Below, piece by piece: positions 24,370 through 35,655 of a stretch of 64,000 bases of DNA. The translations under genes and the position numbers were made by a program. Position 1 is the stretch's first letter, and each line of letters starts with the position of its first letter. Source of the stretch: Whalleya microplaca (Eukaryota; Ascomycota; Sordariomycetes; Xylariales; Xylariaceae); NCBI GenBank assembly GCA_022497155.1, contig MU385729.1, positions 124,001 to 188,000 of the forward strand. Direction: 5' to 3'. Under the pieces are notes generated by a model that worked only from the letters and a program-made list of their open reading frames with translations, had not been told where the DNA came from and did not search any database.

Positions 24370-26644
24370 TTACACCCGCTTATAGCACTCGTGGATCTGC
24401 GCCTTGTAGTGGCTCACCAGCGCCCGGCGGTTCACTTTCTGCGTCGCCGTGACGAGGCCCTATAACACATAGCCGTTAGCAAAACCGATCAATCAACATC
24501 ACGACACACGTAACCGTCCAGGGAAGCCCCAAGTTCAGGGGGAAACAACGGGGGCAAAATAACTCACACTCGCAGGCGTCCACTCATCATCGACAAGCAC
24601 AACGCCCATGATCATCTCGAGACTACTCAACCCCGCCTTCTTGCCGACGGCAATCAGGTCCTTATGAACCGCATCAAGTATCTTCGGGTCACTATGCACG
24701 TGCGCGGGGTCCACATCCAGACCCTGCGCCAGCTCGAGCAGGGGCTTCTCGTTCGCCGACACGATGGCGATGGCGCGCGGCTGCGCCGCGTCCCCGTACA
24801 CCATGACGTTGTGCACGTAGCGCGAGCCGCGGTAGACGGACTCGAGCTTCTCGAGCGCGATGTACTCGCCGCCCTGCATCTTCACTAAATTCTTGACGCG
24901 GTCGACGATCTTGACGTGGCCCACGCCGTCGATCTCGCCGATGTCGCCCGTCCGGAACCAGCCGTCCGCCGTGTACGCCTTGGCTGTTTCTTCGGGGTTG
25001 CGGTAGTACTCCTTGGCCACGGGCAGCCCGCGCAGCAGGATCTCGCCCTGCGGCGGCTGCGAGGTTGCGTCGTAGCCGAGTTCGGGCAGGCTGACCAGCT
25101 TGATCTCCAGCGAGGCCGGCACGGGGCCGATCGCGTTCGGCGTCCACTGCAGCGGGCAGCCGAGCGCGCCGTTGGCGCAGGTCTCCGTCAGCCCGTAGCC
25201 GGTGATCATGGGGGCGAGGACGAGACTAATAAACTGGCGCGTGCCGTCGGAGATGCCGCTGGCGCCGTTGAAGACGAAGCGCACGCGGCCGCCGGTCATC
25301 TCGCGCACCTTCCTGAACACGAGGGCGTCGAGGATGCCGCTGCCGGGCAGGCCGGCGGACACGAGCAGGGACTTGAGGTTGTAGGCGCCCCAGAACAGGC
25401 TGCGGGTCAGCGCGCCGCCGCCGTTGACCTTGGCCTCGATGCCCTTGCGGATCGTCTCCCAGATCTGCGGCACGCCGACCATGACGGTGGGCGCGAGCTC
25501 GCGCATGTCGCCCGCGCAGTTGCGCATCGAGGCGTCCGCGAGCGTGCGCGGCGACCCGTACCCCAGCGTCCCGCCGATGAACATGACCAGGTTCTCGACG
25601 GCCATCTCGAGGATGTGGGCCAGCGGCAGGTAGGCCAGGATGACCTCGTGGTGCGAGATGGTCTCGGCGATGACGGTGTAGAGGCCGGTGATGCCGGCCA
25701 CGATGCCCTCGTGGGTGATGGGAACGCCCTTCGGCGTGCCGGCGGAACCGGACGTGTACATGATGCAGCAGAGGTCGCTCGGCTTCGGGGGCACCGGCGG
25801 TGTGGGGTTGGCTTTGCCGAGTTCGATGAGTTCGGAAAAGGGGAGGATGGTCAGATGCGAGTTGGAGGCTTTGAAGTCGGACAATTCCTTGTCGGAGATG
25901 GGCATGTTGGTCGAGTCATTGTAGATCAGGAACTTGACATCCTTTGCGTTCTTCAACGGTCGACTCGCCGTCTTGAGCAGGTGCGGATCGGTGTACATCG
26001 CTTTCGACTCTGTTTGCGTTAGGGAGTATTCGACAGCATCGGCACCGAGCGTATCGTAGGCTGTTGCAATGGTGATAGACTGTGAAGCGGAGCCGTGCGC
26101 GATGCAAAGCCAGTTCGCACTAAACGGGAGTTAGTTTCCTGTGGCATTGTACTCGACCGACCAGGGTTGAAGTAATAGACATAGGGAATACTCGCCTCGT
26201 TGTTGCGAATATGTGTATCTTGTCGCCCGGGTCCAGGCCCAACTTCCTCAGGCCAGCGCCTACATTCAAGGCTTGCGTCTCATACTCCTTGTATGTGAGG
26301 AATGTGTATGGTGATAACTCGAAGTAGGTCCACTGCTTCTCGACCTCGGTCTTGACTCCATCAACAATCTTAGGAACCTTCTTGGTCTCAGTGTGAGTCT
26401 CAATAAGCTTGCGAGAGCCTATGGCATGCTTGCCTCCGTGCTTCTCAGCGCTGTTGGTTAAGAAGTCGTAGATGGTGCCGATGTTAGGGGCAGGGCGGCT
26501 AACGAGGCCGTCCTTGGCCTTGATGTGTCTGTATGGCCTTGTTTCACCCTCGACTTGTTCGGTGCCAGGGGATTCGACCATGAATGGGGGTTTCTGGACC
26601 ATGTGCAGAGGAAGAACCCCTTCGAATTGAGTCGGGAGGCTCAT
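24370..26644 (-). CDS. FAA1: Long-chain fatty acid-CoA ligase (Faa1/Faa4 type)
   Basis: Three exons read from 26644: 26644-26196, 26119-24568 and 24459-24370, giving 696 residues. The ATG chosen starts MSLPTQFEGVLPLHMV; the frame extends upstream only through a TTG. The enzyme activates fatty acids with ATP and CoA. The AMP-binding core shows YTSGSAGTPKGV (about 271-282), GYGLTETCANG, DGWFRTGDIGE and the FACS signature region KIVDRVKNLVKMQGGEYIALEKLE. Exon 3 supplies the conserved end TATQKVNRRALVSHYK. There is no PTS1 at the terminus (CYKRV), so it is more likely cytosolic, ER or lipid-droplet than peroxisomal. Intron 1 has a GC donor (GCGAGT), needed to give FATTSANWLC. A 13-base triplet repeat lies just upstream of the start. 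Confidence 0.95.
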
Positions 26645-26662
26645 GGTGATGAAGGTGGTGGG

Positions 26663-26701
26663 CAAGGTTTGATGTCAAGGTTTGATGTCAAGGTTTGATG
26701 A
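26663..26701. repeat. Three tandem 13-mers in the acyl-CoA synthetase leader
   Basis: CAAGGTTTGATGT occurs at 26663-26675 and 26676-26688, and with one change at 26689-26701. The array starts 19 bases upstream of the start codon of the minus-strand gene. Confidence 0.9.
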
Positions 26702-27110
26702 CAAGCGTGGAGGACAGGGTTCGTCTTCTTGAGTTGCAGTCTGACTACTACTTTGTGTGCGTCGAGCTGTATGTAGCTTGACTGCCCTGACTGCTTGAGC
26801 TCTACTGTAGGTTAGGATCTACGTGTGCGTGGGTGTGGGTGTGTATGGATCTGCGAGATCTGATTCGATCGACTCGAAATGTTAATAATATGGCTGGGAC
26901 TCGGCAGGATAAGGAACGAAGCAACTCAAAAGTGTAAAGAGATGGGAAATGCGTATGCGAGTTTTTGCACCTGACCTTAGATTCCAAGTGTCAACATTGG
27001 ATGAGAGAGTCTTAATTAGATTGTAGCTGTCAAGGCTTCCAAGAAAAAAACGTCTTAGGACAGGACAACCTTAAAGACCGGAGCAGGACGTCAGCGGGGC
27101 ACCTCAACAT

Positions 27111-27160
27111 GGGCTAACCCGGACTAACCTGGACTAACACGGGCTAGGACGGGCTAAGAA
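27111..27160. repeat. Five tandem 10-mers, consensus GGRCTAAC
   Basis: Consecutive decamers read gggctaaccc, ggactaacct, ggactaacac, gggctaggac and gggctaagaa. The period is exactly ten bases, close to one DNA helical turn. Confidence 0.8.
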
Positions 27161-28662
27161 GGTTATGTCAAATGAGGGAATAGGAGCGTGACGGGAGCCC
27201 CATATATTTCATCTTAGTCTCCCTTTTTTTACATTGATTTACTTTGAATTTACTTGGACGGCCAGCAGCCCTGATATTCGCGATAGGCTGAAGCTTCAAG
27301 CTAGGCCGGCTGGCCGGTTGCCTCGCTGCTACCGATCTATAGTATATACATCAATATGTATGCGTACTAAGTATGTGTGTAGTCGTCTTTAATAATAGAA
27401 TCGATAATTGATACTGTATCGGTTGCCCTCTTCTTTCGATCTTATTCGTAATTTGCACCTGCGTGGTTTCTTACTTACGCGTACCACGTATAGGAAGCCG
27501 ACTAGCTTACACGCTACCAGCAGCAATGATTGTCTAAGCTTTATTAGACCGAGATGATACATGTACACATATTATTAATGGAACTGCATGGTATGTACAT
27601 AGGTATAAGTACTATGTAGTTTTAACAAGTGACCATCGCTTCGCCTCGGTTCTGAGGCGTCTGACCTTGGCAGAAAGGCTTGTCTGGTCAGCTAACTCGA
27701 TAGGGGTAAGCAAGGCTTAAGACATCGACTGAAGTTAGTCGCGCGTGTGGGGTGCAAGCCGAGGCAAACTGTATCTTACTTATACCATCATAGTATGTAC
27801 AGTCCGTCCTAATAAACGGCTATAATTATGGGAGTCTACGTAAACCCGTCCATTCCGAATGATACGCATACAGGGATTAAGGCCCTTACTACGTAGTAAT
27901 CCGAATTGAACTGTTAAGACGCATCCATATGTACGTACATAGTATGTAGTCAGCGATGAAGAGAAATATGTATCCAACCAATACATGTGTATTTTGCCGA
28001 AATAGTTTCTCATAGAGAGCGAGGCAGCCTTAAATCATCCTATCAAGGCCAGCCCTAAGTCGTCAACTATACCTAGTAGTATTTATAGCACTCTAGTGGT
28101 GTTGCGTTACGTTCGATGTATGTAGTAGGGTGAAGTAGATAGTATGAGACGCTGTATTTGAGACCCTCAAGATAGTTTAAGGCACAACTTCAATTCACGA
28201 CTAGAATTGCACATGTACACATAGCCGACTTGGAACTGCAGAATCGAGAATGCAGGCTATTCAATACCTAGTGGTAAGCTACATAGGGTATGTATGTCAA
28301 TATCGTCAATATCTAGGTAAGTACGCAAGTATATGCCCCCTGAGGGCAGTACAGCTGGAATATGCGGGTACATGTACAGTTGTACGATATTAGGTAATAC
28401 CTTATCGATTAGGTGTGTACATCGGTACCTCAAACGGTCGGGTCGGCGTGCACAATGTTCCGGGCTACCTCGGGAAATATGGGTCTGGATCTTTTACGGA
28501 CTAGAATTTCGAAATTCGATAGCTTGCCCAGGTGGAACGCGATCAAGTATTCAGCTTCGTAACACCACACAGCTCTCTGATTGTTACCGAAGTGGTGAGA
28601 AAGAGCCTGCAAATCGCCTTCTTCAGCAACAAAAGCTCTTCAGGCCTGAAAATACCGGCAAG

Positions 28663-30573
28663 ATGGCCATGAGTACGTCGCATCAACCCCACCTTGCTCT
28701 GAAAGCCTGCTAACGAGGGACCCCAGATCTTGACCTCCAGAATGGTATGCGGTGATGGTGTTTATGACATGGAACATTGCTGACTTATATCTGCGATAGC
28801 CGCCGTCATGAAAGACGAGCAAGGTCGGCCCTTCATCGTCGTCAGAGAGTGAGTTTCCCACCAACTTCTATACCATAAGTATGTGCCTAACACCGTATCT
28901 CCAACCCAGTCAAGGCAAGAAGAAGCGTCAATATGGCAACGAAGCAGTCAAGTCACACATCCTCGCCGCACGAACCGTCGCCAACGTTGTCAAGACATCA
29001 TTAGGCCCTCGAGGCCTAGATAAGATCCTCATCTCGCCCGATGGCGACATCACAGTCACCAACGACGGCGCCACCATTTTACAACAGATGGAGATTTCGA
29101 ACCACATTGCCAAGCTTCTGGTCGAGCTTTCCAAGTCGCAAGATGACGAGATCGGTGATGGCACAACCGGTGTGGTCGTCTTAGCAGGTGCGCTCCTCGA
29201 GCAGGCCGCCGAACTCATCGACAAAGGCATTCATCCGATCCGGATAGCAGATGGCTACGACCAGGCCTGCGATATTGCGGTGGCAGAGCTGGACCGGATA
29301 TCAGATACCATTTCGTTCAGCCGGGAGGAGACGCAGAACCTCGTCAAGGTCGCCCGGACGAGTTTAGGGAGTAAGATCGTATCCAAGGCACACGACCAGT
29401 TCGCCAAGATCGCCGTCGACGCCGTGCTCTCCGTCGCCGACTTCGAGCGAAAAGACGTCGATTTCGAGCTGATCAAGGTAGACGGCAAGGTCGGCGGCGC
29501 GCTGGAGGACACGATCCTGGTCAAGGGCGTGATCGTGGACAAGGACTTCTCACACCCGCAGATGCCGTCGGAGGTGCGGGACGCCAAGCTCGCGATCCTC
29601 ACGTGCGCGTTCGAGCCGCCGAAGCCGAAGACGAAGCACAAGCTGGAGATCTCGTCGGTCGAGGAGTTCAAGAAGCTGCAGAGCTACGAGCGCGAGAAGT
29701 TCGTCGAGATGATCCAGCAGATCAAGGACACCGGCGCCAACCTCGCCATCTGCCAGTGGGGCTTCGACGACGAGGCCAACCACCTGCTGCTGCAGAACGG
29801 CCTGCCCGCCGTCCGGTGGGTCGGCGGCCCCGAGATAGAATTGATTGCTATCGCCACCAACGGCCGGATCGTGCCGCGCTTCGAGGACCTCAAGGCCGAG
29901 AAGCTCGGCCACGCCGGCATCGTGCGCGAGATGGAGTTCGGCACGACGCGGGAGAAGATGCTCGTGATCGAGGAGTGCGCCAATACGAGAGCCGTGACGG
30001 TGTTCGTCCGGGGCAGCAACAAGATGGTAAGTTCCCCTCCCCCTCTTCCCCCTCTTCCCCCTTTTCACCTTTTACGCAATCACTAACCAACTTTCTAATA
30101 ACCAGATCATCGACGAAGCCCGACGCTCCCTGCACGACGCGCTCTGCGTAGTGCGCAACCTGGTGCGCGACAACCGCGTAGTCTACGGCGGCGGCGCGGC
30201 CGAGATCGCCTGCTCGCTGGCGGTCGAGGACGCGGCGGTGCAGACGCCCGGGCTCGAGCAGTACGCGATGCGCGCCTTCGCCGAGGCGCTCGACGCCGTG
30301 CCCATGGCGCTCGCCGAGAACTCCGGGCTGAACCCCATCGCGACGCTCGCCGAGGTCAAGTCGCAGCAGGTCGCCGCCGGCTCCGGGGACGCGGGCCGGG
30401 GGCGACTGGGTGTGGATTGCATGAATCGCGGGAGTAACAATATGAAGGATGCGTTTGTGATTGATCCCCTGATTGGGAAGAGGCAGCAGCTTATGCTGGC
30501 GACGCAGCTGTGCCGTATGGTGCTTAAGGTCAATAATGTTATTGTCAGTGGGTCTGGGGACCAGGACTTCTAG
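28663..30573 (+). CDS. CCT5: CCT5, epsilon subunit of the TRiC/CCT chaperonin
   Basis: Four exons, 28663-28672, 28800-28848, 28910-30026 and 30106-30573, give 547 residues. The first coding exon is only ten bases (ATGGCCATGA). Joining restores [20 protein letters not shown] followed by [20 protein letters not shown], the diagnostic CCT5 start. ATP-site motifs are NDGATIL and [11 protein letters not shown], and the C-terminal [11 protein letters not shown] is present. CCT5 is one of eight subunits of the cytosolic chaperonin that folds actin, tubulin and WD40 proteins. Length and all conserved segments match the family. Codon use becomes strongly GC-ending in exons 3 and 4. Confidence 0.97.
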
Positions 30574-31478
30574 ATGCCTGTGGCCGATTCTAGATCTGAT
30601 GATGGGGTGGCACGGTACGTATAGCATGCATGCGTAGGTACTAGGTACTACTATACTATGTACGATGTTTCTAAGGGGAACATGGAAGTAAAAATAAAGC
30701 GAAGAAAGGGGTAAAAGGGTTCCACCCGGCATGTTACGTGGCTGTGGATTTATGTCGGTGTAGATAGACAGACATACAGACAGACAAACAGGCAGATGAC
30801 TTGGTAAAAGTCAAGGTGATGATAGATACCTGTTAGATGAGGAATCAATATGAACGAACCGCTGTCCCCAAGACGTCAGATCGTTCACTACTGTTGAAAT
30901 GCTCGTGTAGAAGTAGATGCATACACACACACACACACACACACACCATCAAGAAACACAACTAAGTTAGAGAGAGAGCTATCCATGCAATCCCAACACA
31001 TATACATATACGATGATGATTCCAAAAAAAAAACGCTTCTTATACTTTTCTACCTAGCTACAACGCTCCAGAAGAGAGAAAAACAGATAATCGAACACCA
31101 AGTTTGGAGTTATAGATAGAGAGCGAGAGTGAGCCTCGATTTCAACGCTTGCTTCCGAACCTCCCTCCCTCCCTGCCTCCCTCTCTCCCGCCTGAGATTG
31201 CCGTCCATCGCCCGCCTACCCCTGATTGACTTGACTGTTTTTAACCTGTGTCTGGAAATCGTGTGTTCTCCTTAATGCTCTCTCTCTCTCTCTGTCTCTG
31301 TTTAGACTCCCGGAACACAAGTTCCCTTTCCCCTTCCTCCCACAAAAGCTACGATAGGAACCGCTTTGGCACACACACACACACACAAGCCTGATCTTCG
31401 ACTCCCATCTTCCGCTCCCCTATTTACTCACTCATCACTTCCCCCCCTATCCATCCACCCACTCACCAACAAACTCCC
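30574..31478. other. Intergenic, convergent 3' ends of CCT5 and HUL4
   Basis: About 0.9 kb with dinucleotide microsatellites: (AC)12 at 30923-30946, a TC run at 31278-31292 and an AC run at 31371-31386. No gene was recognised. Confidence 0.65.
30923..30946. repeat. (AC)12 microsatellite
   Basis: Twelve uninterrupted AC dinucleotides in the gap between the 3' ends of CCT5 and HUL4. Confidence 0.9.
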
Positions 31479-34400
31479 CTACGCAAAACCAAACCCCTGC
31501 GCATTCTCAAGCGCCATCCCCAACCTCTCCCTCAAGACCTCGCGATCCCGATACTCCGGGAGCAACAAGGTGCCATAGCACGTATACGCCGTGGGCAAAT
31601 GGCCCCCCTCGCCCTCCTCCTCGCCGTTCCGCTGGACCACGAACTGGATATTCGCCATGCCGCCCACGGGCACGCGATCGCTGGCCGTCACGAACTCGAG
31701 CAGCTTGCGCCGCATGCGCTCGTCGTACCGCCGCACGACGGCCCAGAAGTCGCGCACGGCGCGGTGCGTGGCGTCCCAGCCGACGTAGCGGGCGGCGCGG
31801 CGCAGCTCGCCCACGTCGATGCTCTGCGTGCCCTCGACGATCGACTGCAGGAGGGGGGGCGTGAGGAGGGACAGGGACTTCGGGTGCAGGCACGTCCGGA
31901 ACCCGCGCGCGAAGGCCGCGTATTGCGGCGCCACGGACACCGAGGTCAGGTACCGGATGTAGTCGCTTACGTAGGCGTTGCGGTTGTCGCCTGTCACGAG
32001 GGGCGCCTCGTCGGTGGATTTTGGGTTGGAGGCGAAGGGGGGTGGGGAGAGGGGGTGGGAGGAGAATTGTGGCCAGGAGGGGGGAGATGAGGAGCGCGGG
32101 GAGCGCGAGGATGAGGATGAGGAGGAGGGACGGCGCATTTCCCGCGTGATGGGCTGTCCGAACATGGAGGCGGAGAACTCGTACGTGAGCACGAAGACGT
32201 CCTCGACGGAGCCGTCCTTCTCGTTCCACTCGAGCAGGTTGGTGAGCCCGTTGGCGAGGTCGGGCCAGCCGTCCGCGATGTGGTGCAGCTCGGTGACGGG
32301 CTCGCCCAGGAGCTTGTGGTAGAGCGCCGTGGGGAAGGTGATGGGCAGCGTCAGCCCGTTGTAGACGGCGAGCGAGACGAGCAGGCCGACGAGCTCGAAC
32401 TTCCACTCCGGCTGCACCGAGCCCGGCTGGAACCACGTCATCCGCGTCCGCTCGTCGATCGTGAACGCACCGTAGTCCGGGTTCAGGGCCTCGGCGATGG
32501 CCAGGCGGAAGAATTCCTGCTGCACGCCGCCGGAGTCAAAGCCTTCCTCCCCGGAGTCCTCGCCTAGGTGGACCTTGAGCGGTCGCAGGAGTTCGCGCTC
32601 TTCCCGTCTCCAGATCTGGTCGAAGGCGTCCCGGAGCACATTCCCGCGCCCGATATCTAGGATCAGGTATTTGGCCGAAGGGACTTTGAGGAGTTCTTGG
32701 AGCACGTTCTTTTGATGCGATTCCGTCACGAGACTCTCGGCTGCGACGATGGCGGTGATGCGGCTTTGCAGAGAGCAGGATTCCTCGTATGAACGGCTCA
32801 TCCGAGAGAAGTTTATGGCTCGGAAGTAGGATACTAAAGACGCTGGGCTAAATATGTATGGGTAATCCAAAAGATGGACTTTCTGCTTGGTGGAAGTGAA
32901 CGATAGCCACGAAACTGGCATCCCAATCGGATCGAGTCGCTCTCCAAAATACTCGCACCGAAAATGAATTTCGCCTAGAAGTAGAGACTGGCGTTTTTTA
33001 TCTATTTAATCGTTAGTGTAAATTTCCTTTAGACAGTAGCAGCAGCGGTACTCACACATGGCCGCAATCAGCGAGAGGGCGCCGCCGAAGGGGCCATCTT
33101 CGCTGACCTCAGGCTTGCCCTCCCACTCATATAGCATCACCGCCCGCGCCCAGTCTAAGAGAAGAAGGGGTATCCTCTTCTCATGCATGCTTTGCTCAGC
33201 TTTTGAGAAGTTTAATGGTGACTGCGTCGAGGACTCGAGGTAGGAGGAGAGTAGTGTCTCGAGGACATCCGGTTCTCCGACCTCATCCTCCGAGTCGAAG
33301 TCTAGCCCAACTAGTTCGTCAAAATATCGCCGTGTCGGGATCACCTTGAGTAATCTCCTTGCCAGTCGAAGGGCCATCCCGTCCGTGAAAACATCTTCAT
33401 ACTGCAGACATAATGAAGTTGGCTGCCTGGCTACAGTACCACCGCCAGGAAGTGTCAGTCCATGCGATCTAATGCGGGACATATCGTCAAGTTGTCGCGG
33501 ATCAGTCACCAAAGGAACAGCAGCCACCAGGGCGTGGAAGCACACCGACATCAGGGACGCGGCCTCCGCGTTTGTGAACGATTTTCGAGAAGCAGGAAAC
33601 ATTTTGGAGGTTGGTGACCTAGTAGACTGCAAGGCCTTGGGCGGCGCGAAAAGCGCTGCCAAAGCAATCCAGAGACTATCGAATACCAGGCTCGGTGCCA
33701 CCCTCGTCAAGCGCAGCATGCAATACCACAGTGTGTGCGAGTCGAGCACGCCGTTACGATTAGTAAACGAGTCCAGCACGGCCTGGGGATCACTGAGGAC
33801 ATTGAATATGCTCTGTTCGACGAAGAGCTTCCACTGAACCTTCAAATCTTGTGGATAAGAGACTGCTGATTTCCGTTTTCTCTTCCATGACTTAAGTCGG
33901 CTTGATGAGCGTTTGGTCGGTCCACTGATGGTAGCCGGTTCTAATAAGTGTCTTTCAGAAGTGGCATCCTCTTGCAAGACATCACAGATGAAGTTGACAG
34001 CCTGGAGGCTCAAACGTGATAGTGATTGTGGTAGGAAGCTATCCAGCTCAGATGTCGATTCTAAGTAGTCGCTAGTCGCTTGGGTATCTTGGGTTTCATC
34101 TAGCGTGTCTAGTGCATCAACTGATCCAGCGGTCTCTACACTACTTGGCGTGTCATCGCCGTTAGCATCGTCCGTTTGGAGTTGGTCTTCATCTGTATGG
34201 GAATCAGGCTCTAAGGATCGCTCGTCTGGTATTGTATCAAGAACGTTGTCTATTGACAGCTGTGGCGTGGTTCGCGTCATGGTAGATGCGGGTCGAACAA
34301 GCCCCTTGGACACATTTTCTGGTTGGTGAGCATGAATGGTAGGCGACTTGAGTCCCGATTCATCTCCAACAGACTCGAGTAAGGCATCGGGCATAACCTT

Positions 34401-35655
34401 ATTATGCGACTTGGAGACGGAGGATGTGCGGATTCGCGCACTGGAGTTTCTCCTCGAGTGTGATGGCAGTCCTGGGAAATCCGAGTTTCTTGATGCGGGC
34501 TGGTATTCGGGAAGGGTTCGCTGATCAAACCTGGCGATACCCTCTGTTGGTGAGGGGCCAGAAGAAGCATCCCTTCGTTGGGAAACATCTGCAAGGCTGT
34601 CCTGCCTTCTCAACTGAGATACTGCTGGGACGGAAGGAATGCTACGCTTTTCATCTTCATCGCCGGAGGAAGAGAGGTTTGTGCGAGATCGTTCGGTGAT
34701 GTTAAGGGGGCCATCAACCGCCTCCACCTTCTCCGACATCGCTTCAATGCTATTTGGGGTCAACCACTCTAGCATCTTGAATGCGACTGTGCCGAAGACG
34801 TTGGCAGCAAACGAGCGATAATCCTTGCTAACGGCCTCTTCGCTGATCTGTAATTGCTCGGAACTACGAGGAGGCGCCGGGGTCTTGTCCCTTGGGGCTT
34901 TATCTTCAGACTGTCTATCGTGGCTTTGCCCTCGCTTCTTGTGATTTTCTTTCGTAAATCCCACAGGGGATAGCAAGTTACCAGATGTCGTCGTTTGCTC
35001 CCTGTGTGGAAAGGGACGTCTTGGAACGCGCTTGATGGCCGCAGCCTTGGGCGTTACGCCGGTGGCGGCAGTCGTAGAGCCAGCATTAGGCCAACCGTTC
35101 GCCTTCTCCCCCGAAGCCGGATATTTTGGGCTGAATATGAGCGGCTTCACCGCGTCACTCGGGGCCGTGGGCGGTTGAATATGAGGGCAAAGCCGACTCT
35201 CGGGATTATCCTGACTTGCTAGGTATATAGCTAGGGTTCTCGCGCTGGTAGGGCTGTATCGACGGACGGGGGCTTTGCCAGCTACTCGTATCCTGCAGCT
35301 AAAACAGGAGGACGTAGTACAAGCAGAGAAGCCGCAGCCATATCGGAGCTGGACAACGAACCTAAAGACATTTAGTATCCCATCTGTATGCATATATATA
35401 TATATACACGCAGGCTGGGGGGTTATAGACCTACTTCTCGACTAGGAGCTGCAGATTATGGCGGCGACTGGCGCGATGTATCGAGTAGACTCGTTTGGGG
35501 TTCTCGATGTTCACGACGAGGTCTTTTATCTCGGATGGCGCATCGAGCGGTAGCTGAGGAAAGGGGACCTGCTCCCAAAGCGCGGCCAAGATGTCAGCCT
35601 CGAGGTCGTCATGGCCATGCCCCTTCTCCACCGGCCGAACAGCTTCTCGCATCAT
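31479..35655 (-). CDS. HUL4: HECT-domain E3 ubiquitin ligase Hul4 with AZUL-like zinc domain
   Basis: Three exons read from 35655: 35655-35435, 35361-33056 and 33001-31479, giving 1349 residues. The second intron was fixed by a TTACACTAACG branch site and by continuity of AAMYKKRQSLLLGEIHF. Residues about 65-130 form a cysteine-rich AZUL-like domain (YGCGFSACTTSSCFSCR ... ARTLAIYLASQDNPESRLC), as in UBE3A. A long Ser/Thr-rich region follows. The HECT domain takes up the last 400 residues, with the acceptor cysteine in LPTAYTCYGTLLLPEY (about Cys1317). Within the HECT lobe a run of Ser, Pro and Arg (about 32000-32150) interrupts conserved sequence. It may be an in-frame insertion or an unrecognised intron. 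The ATG pair at 35655 is preceded in frame by plausible sequence and then TAA, so the start is moderately sure. Confidence 0.88.

Larger units (their letters stand above)
26645..28662. other. Intergenic, divergent promoters of acyl-CoA synthetase and CCT5
   Basis: About 2 kb between divergent starts. It holds the 13-mer array and a 10-base-period repeat (27111-27160). Apart from these, AT-rich DNA with GTACATAC-type words. The 126-codon frame at 28333-28713 overlaps the CCT5 start and first intron and is not considered real. Confidence 0.6.

Noticed and set aside
24916..26022. 368-codon open frame on the plus strand
   Set aside because: Antisense to the acyl-CoA synthetase gene; Arg/Gly/Val/His-rich composition typical of a shadow frame in GC-rich coding DNA.
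28333..28713. 126-codon frame upstream of CCT5
   Set aside because: It overlaps the real CCT5 start and first intron, has no domain and no conserved-looking segment.
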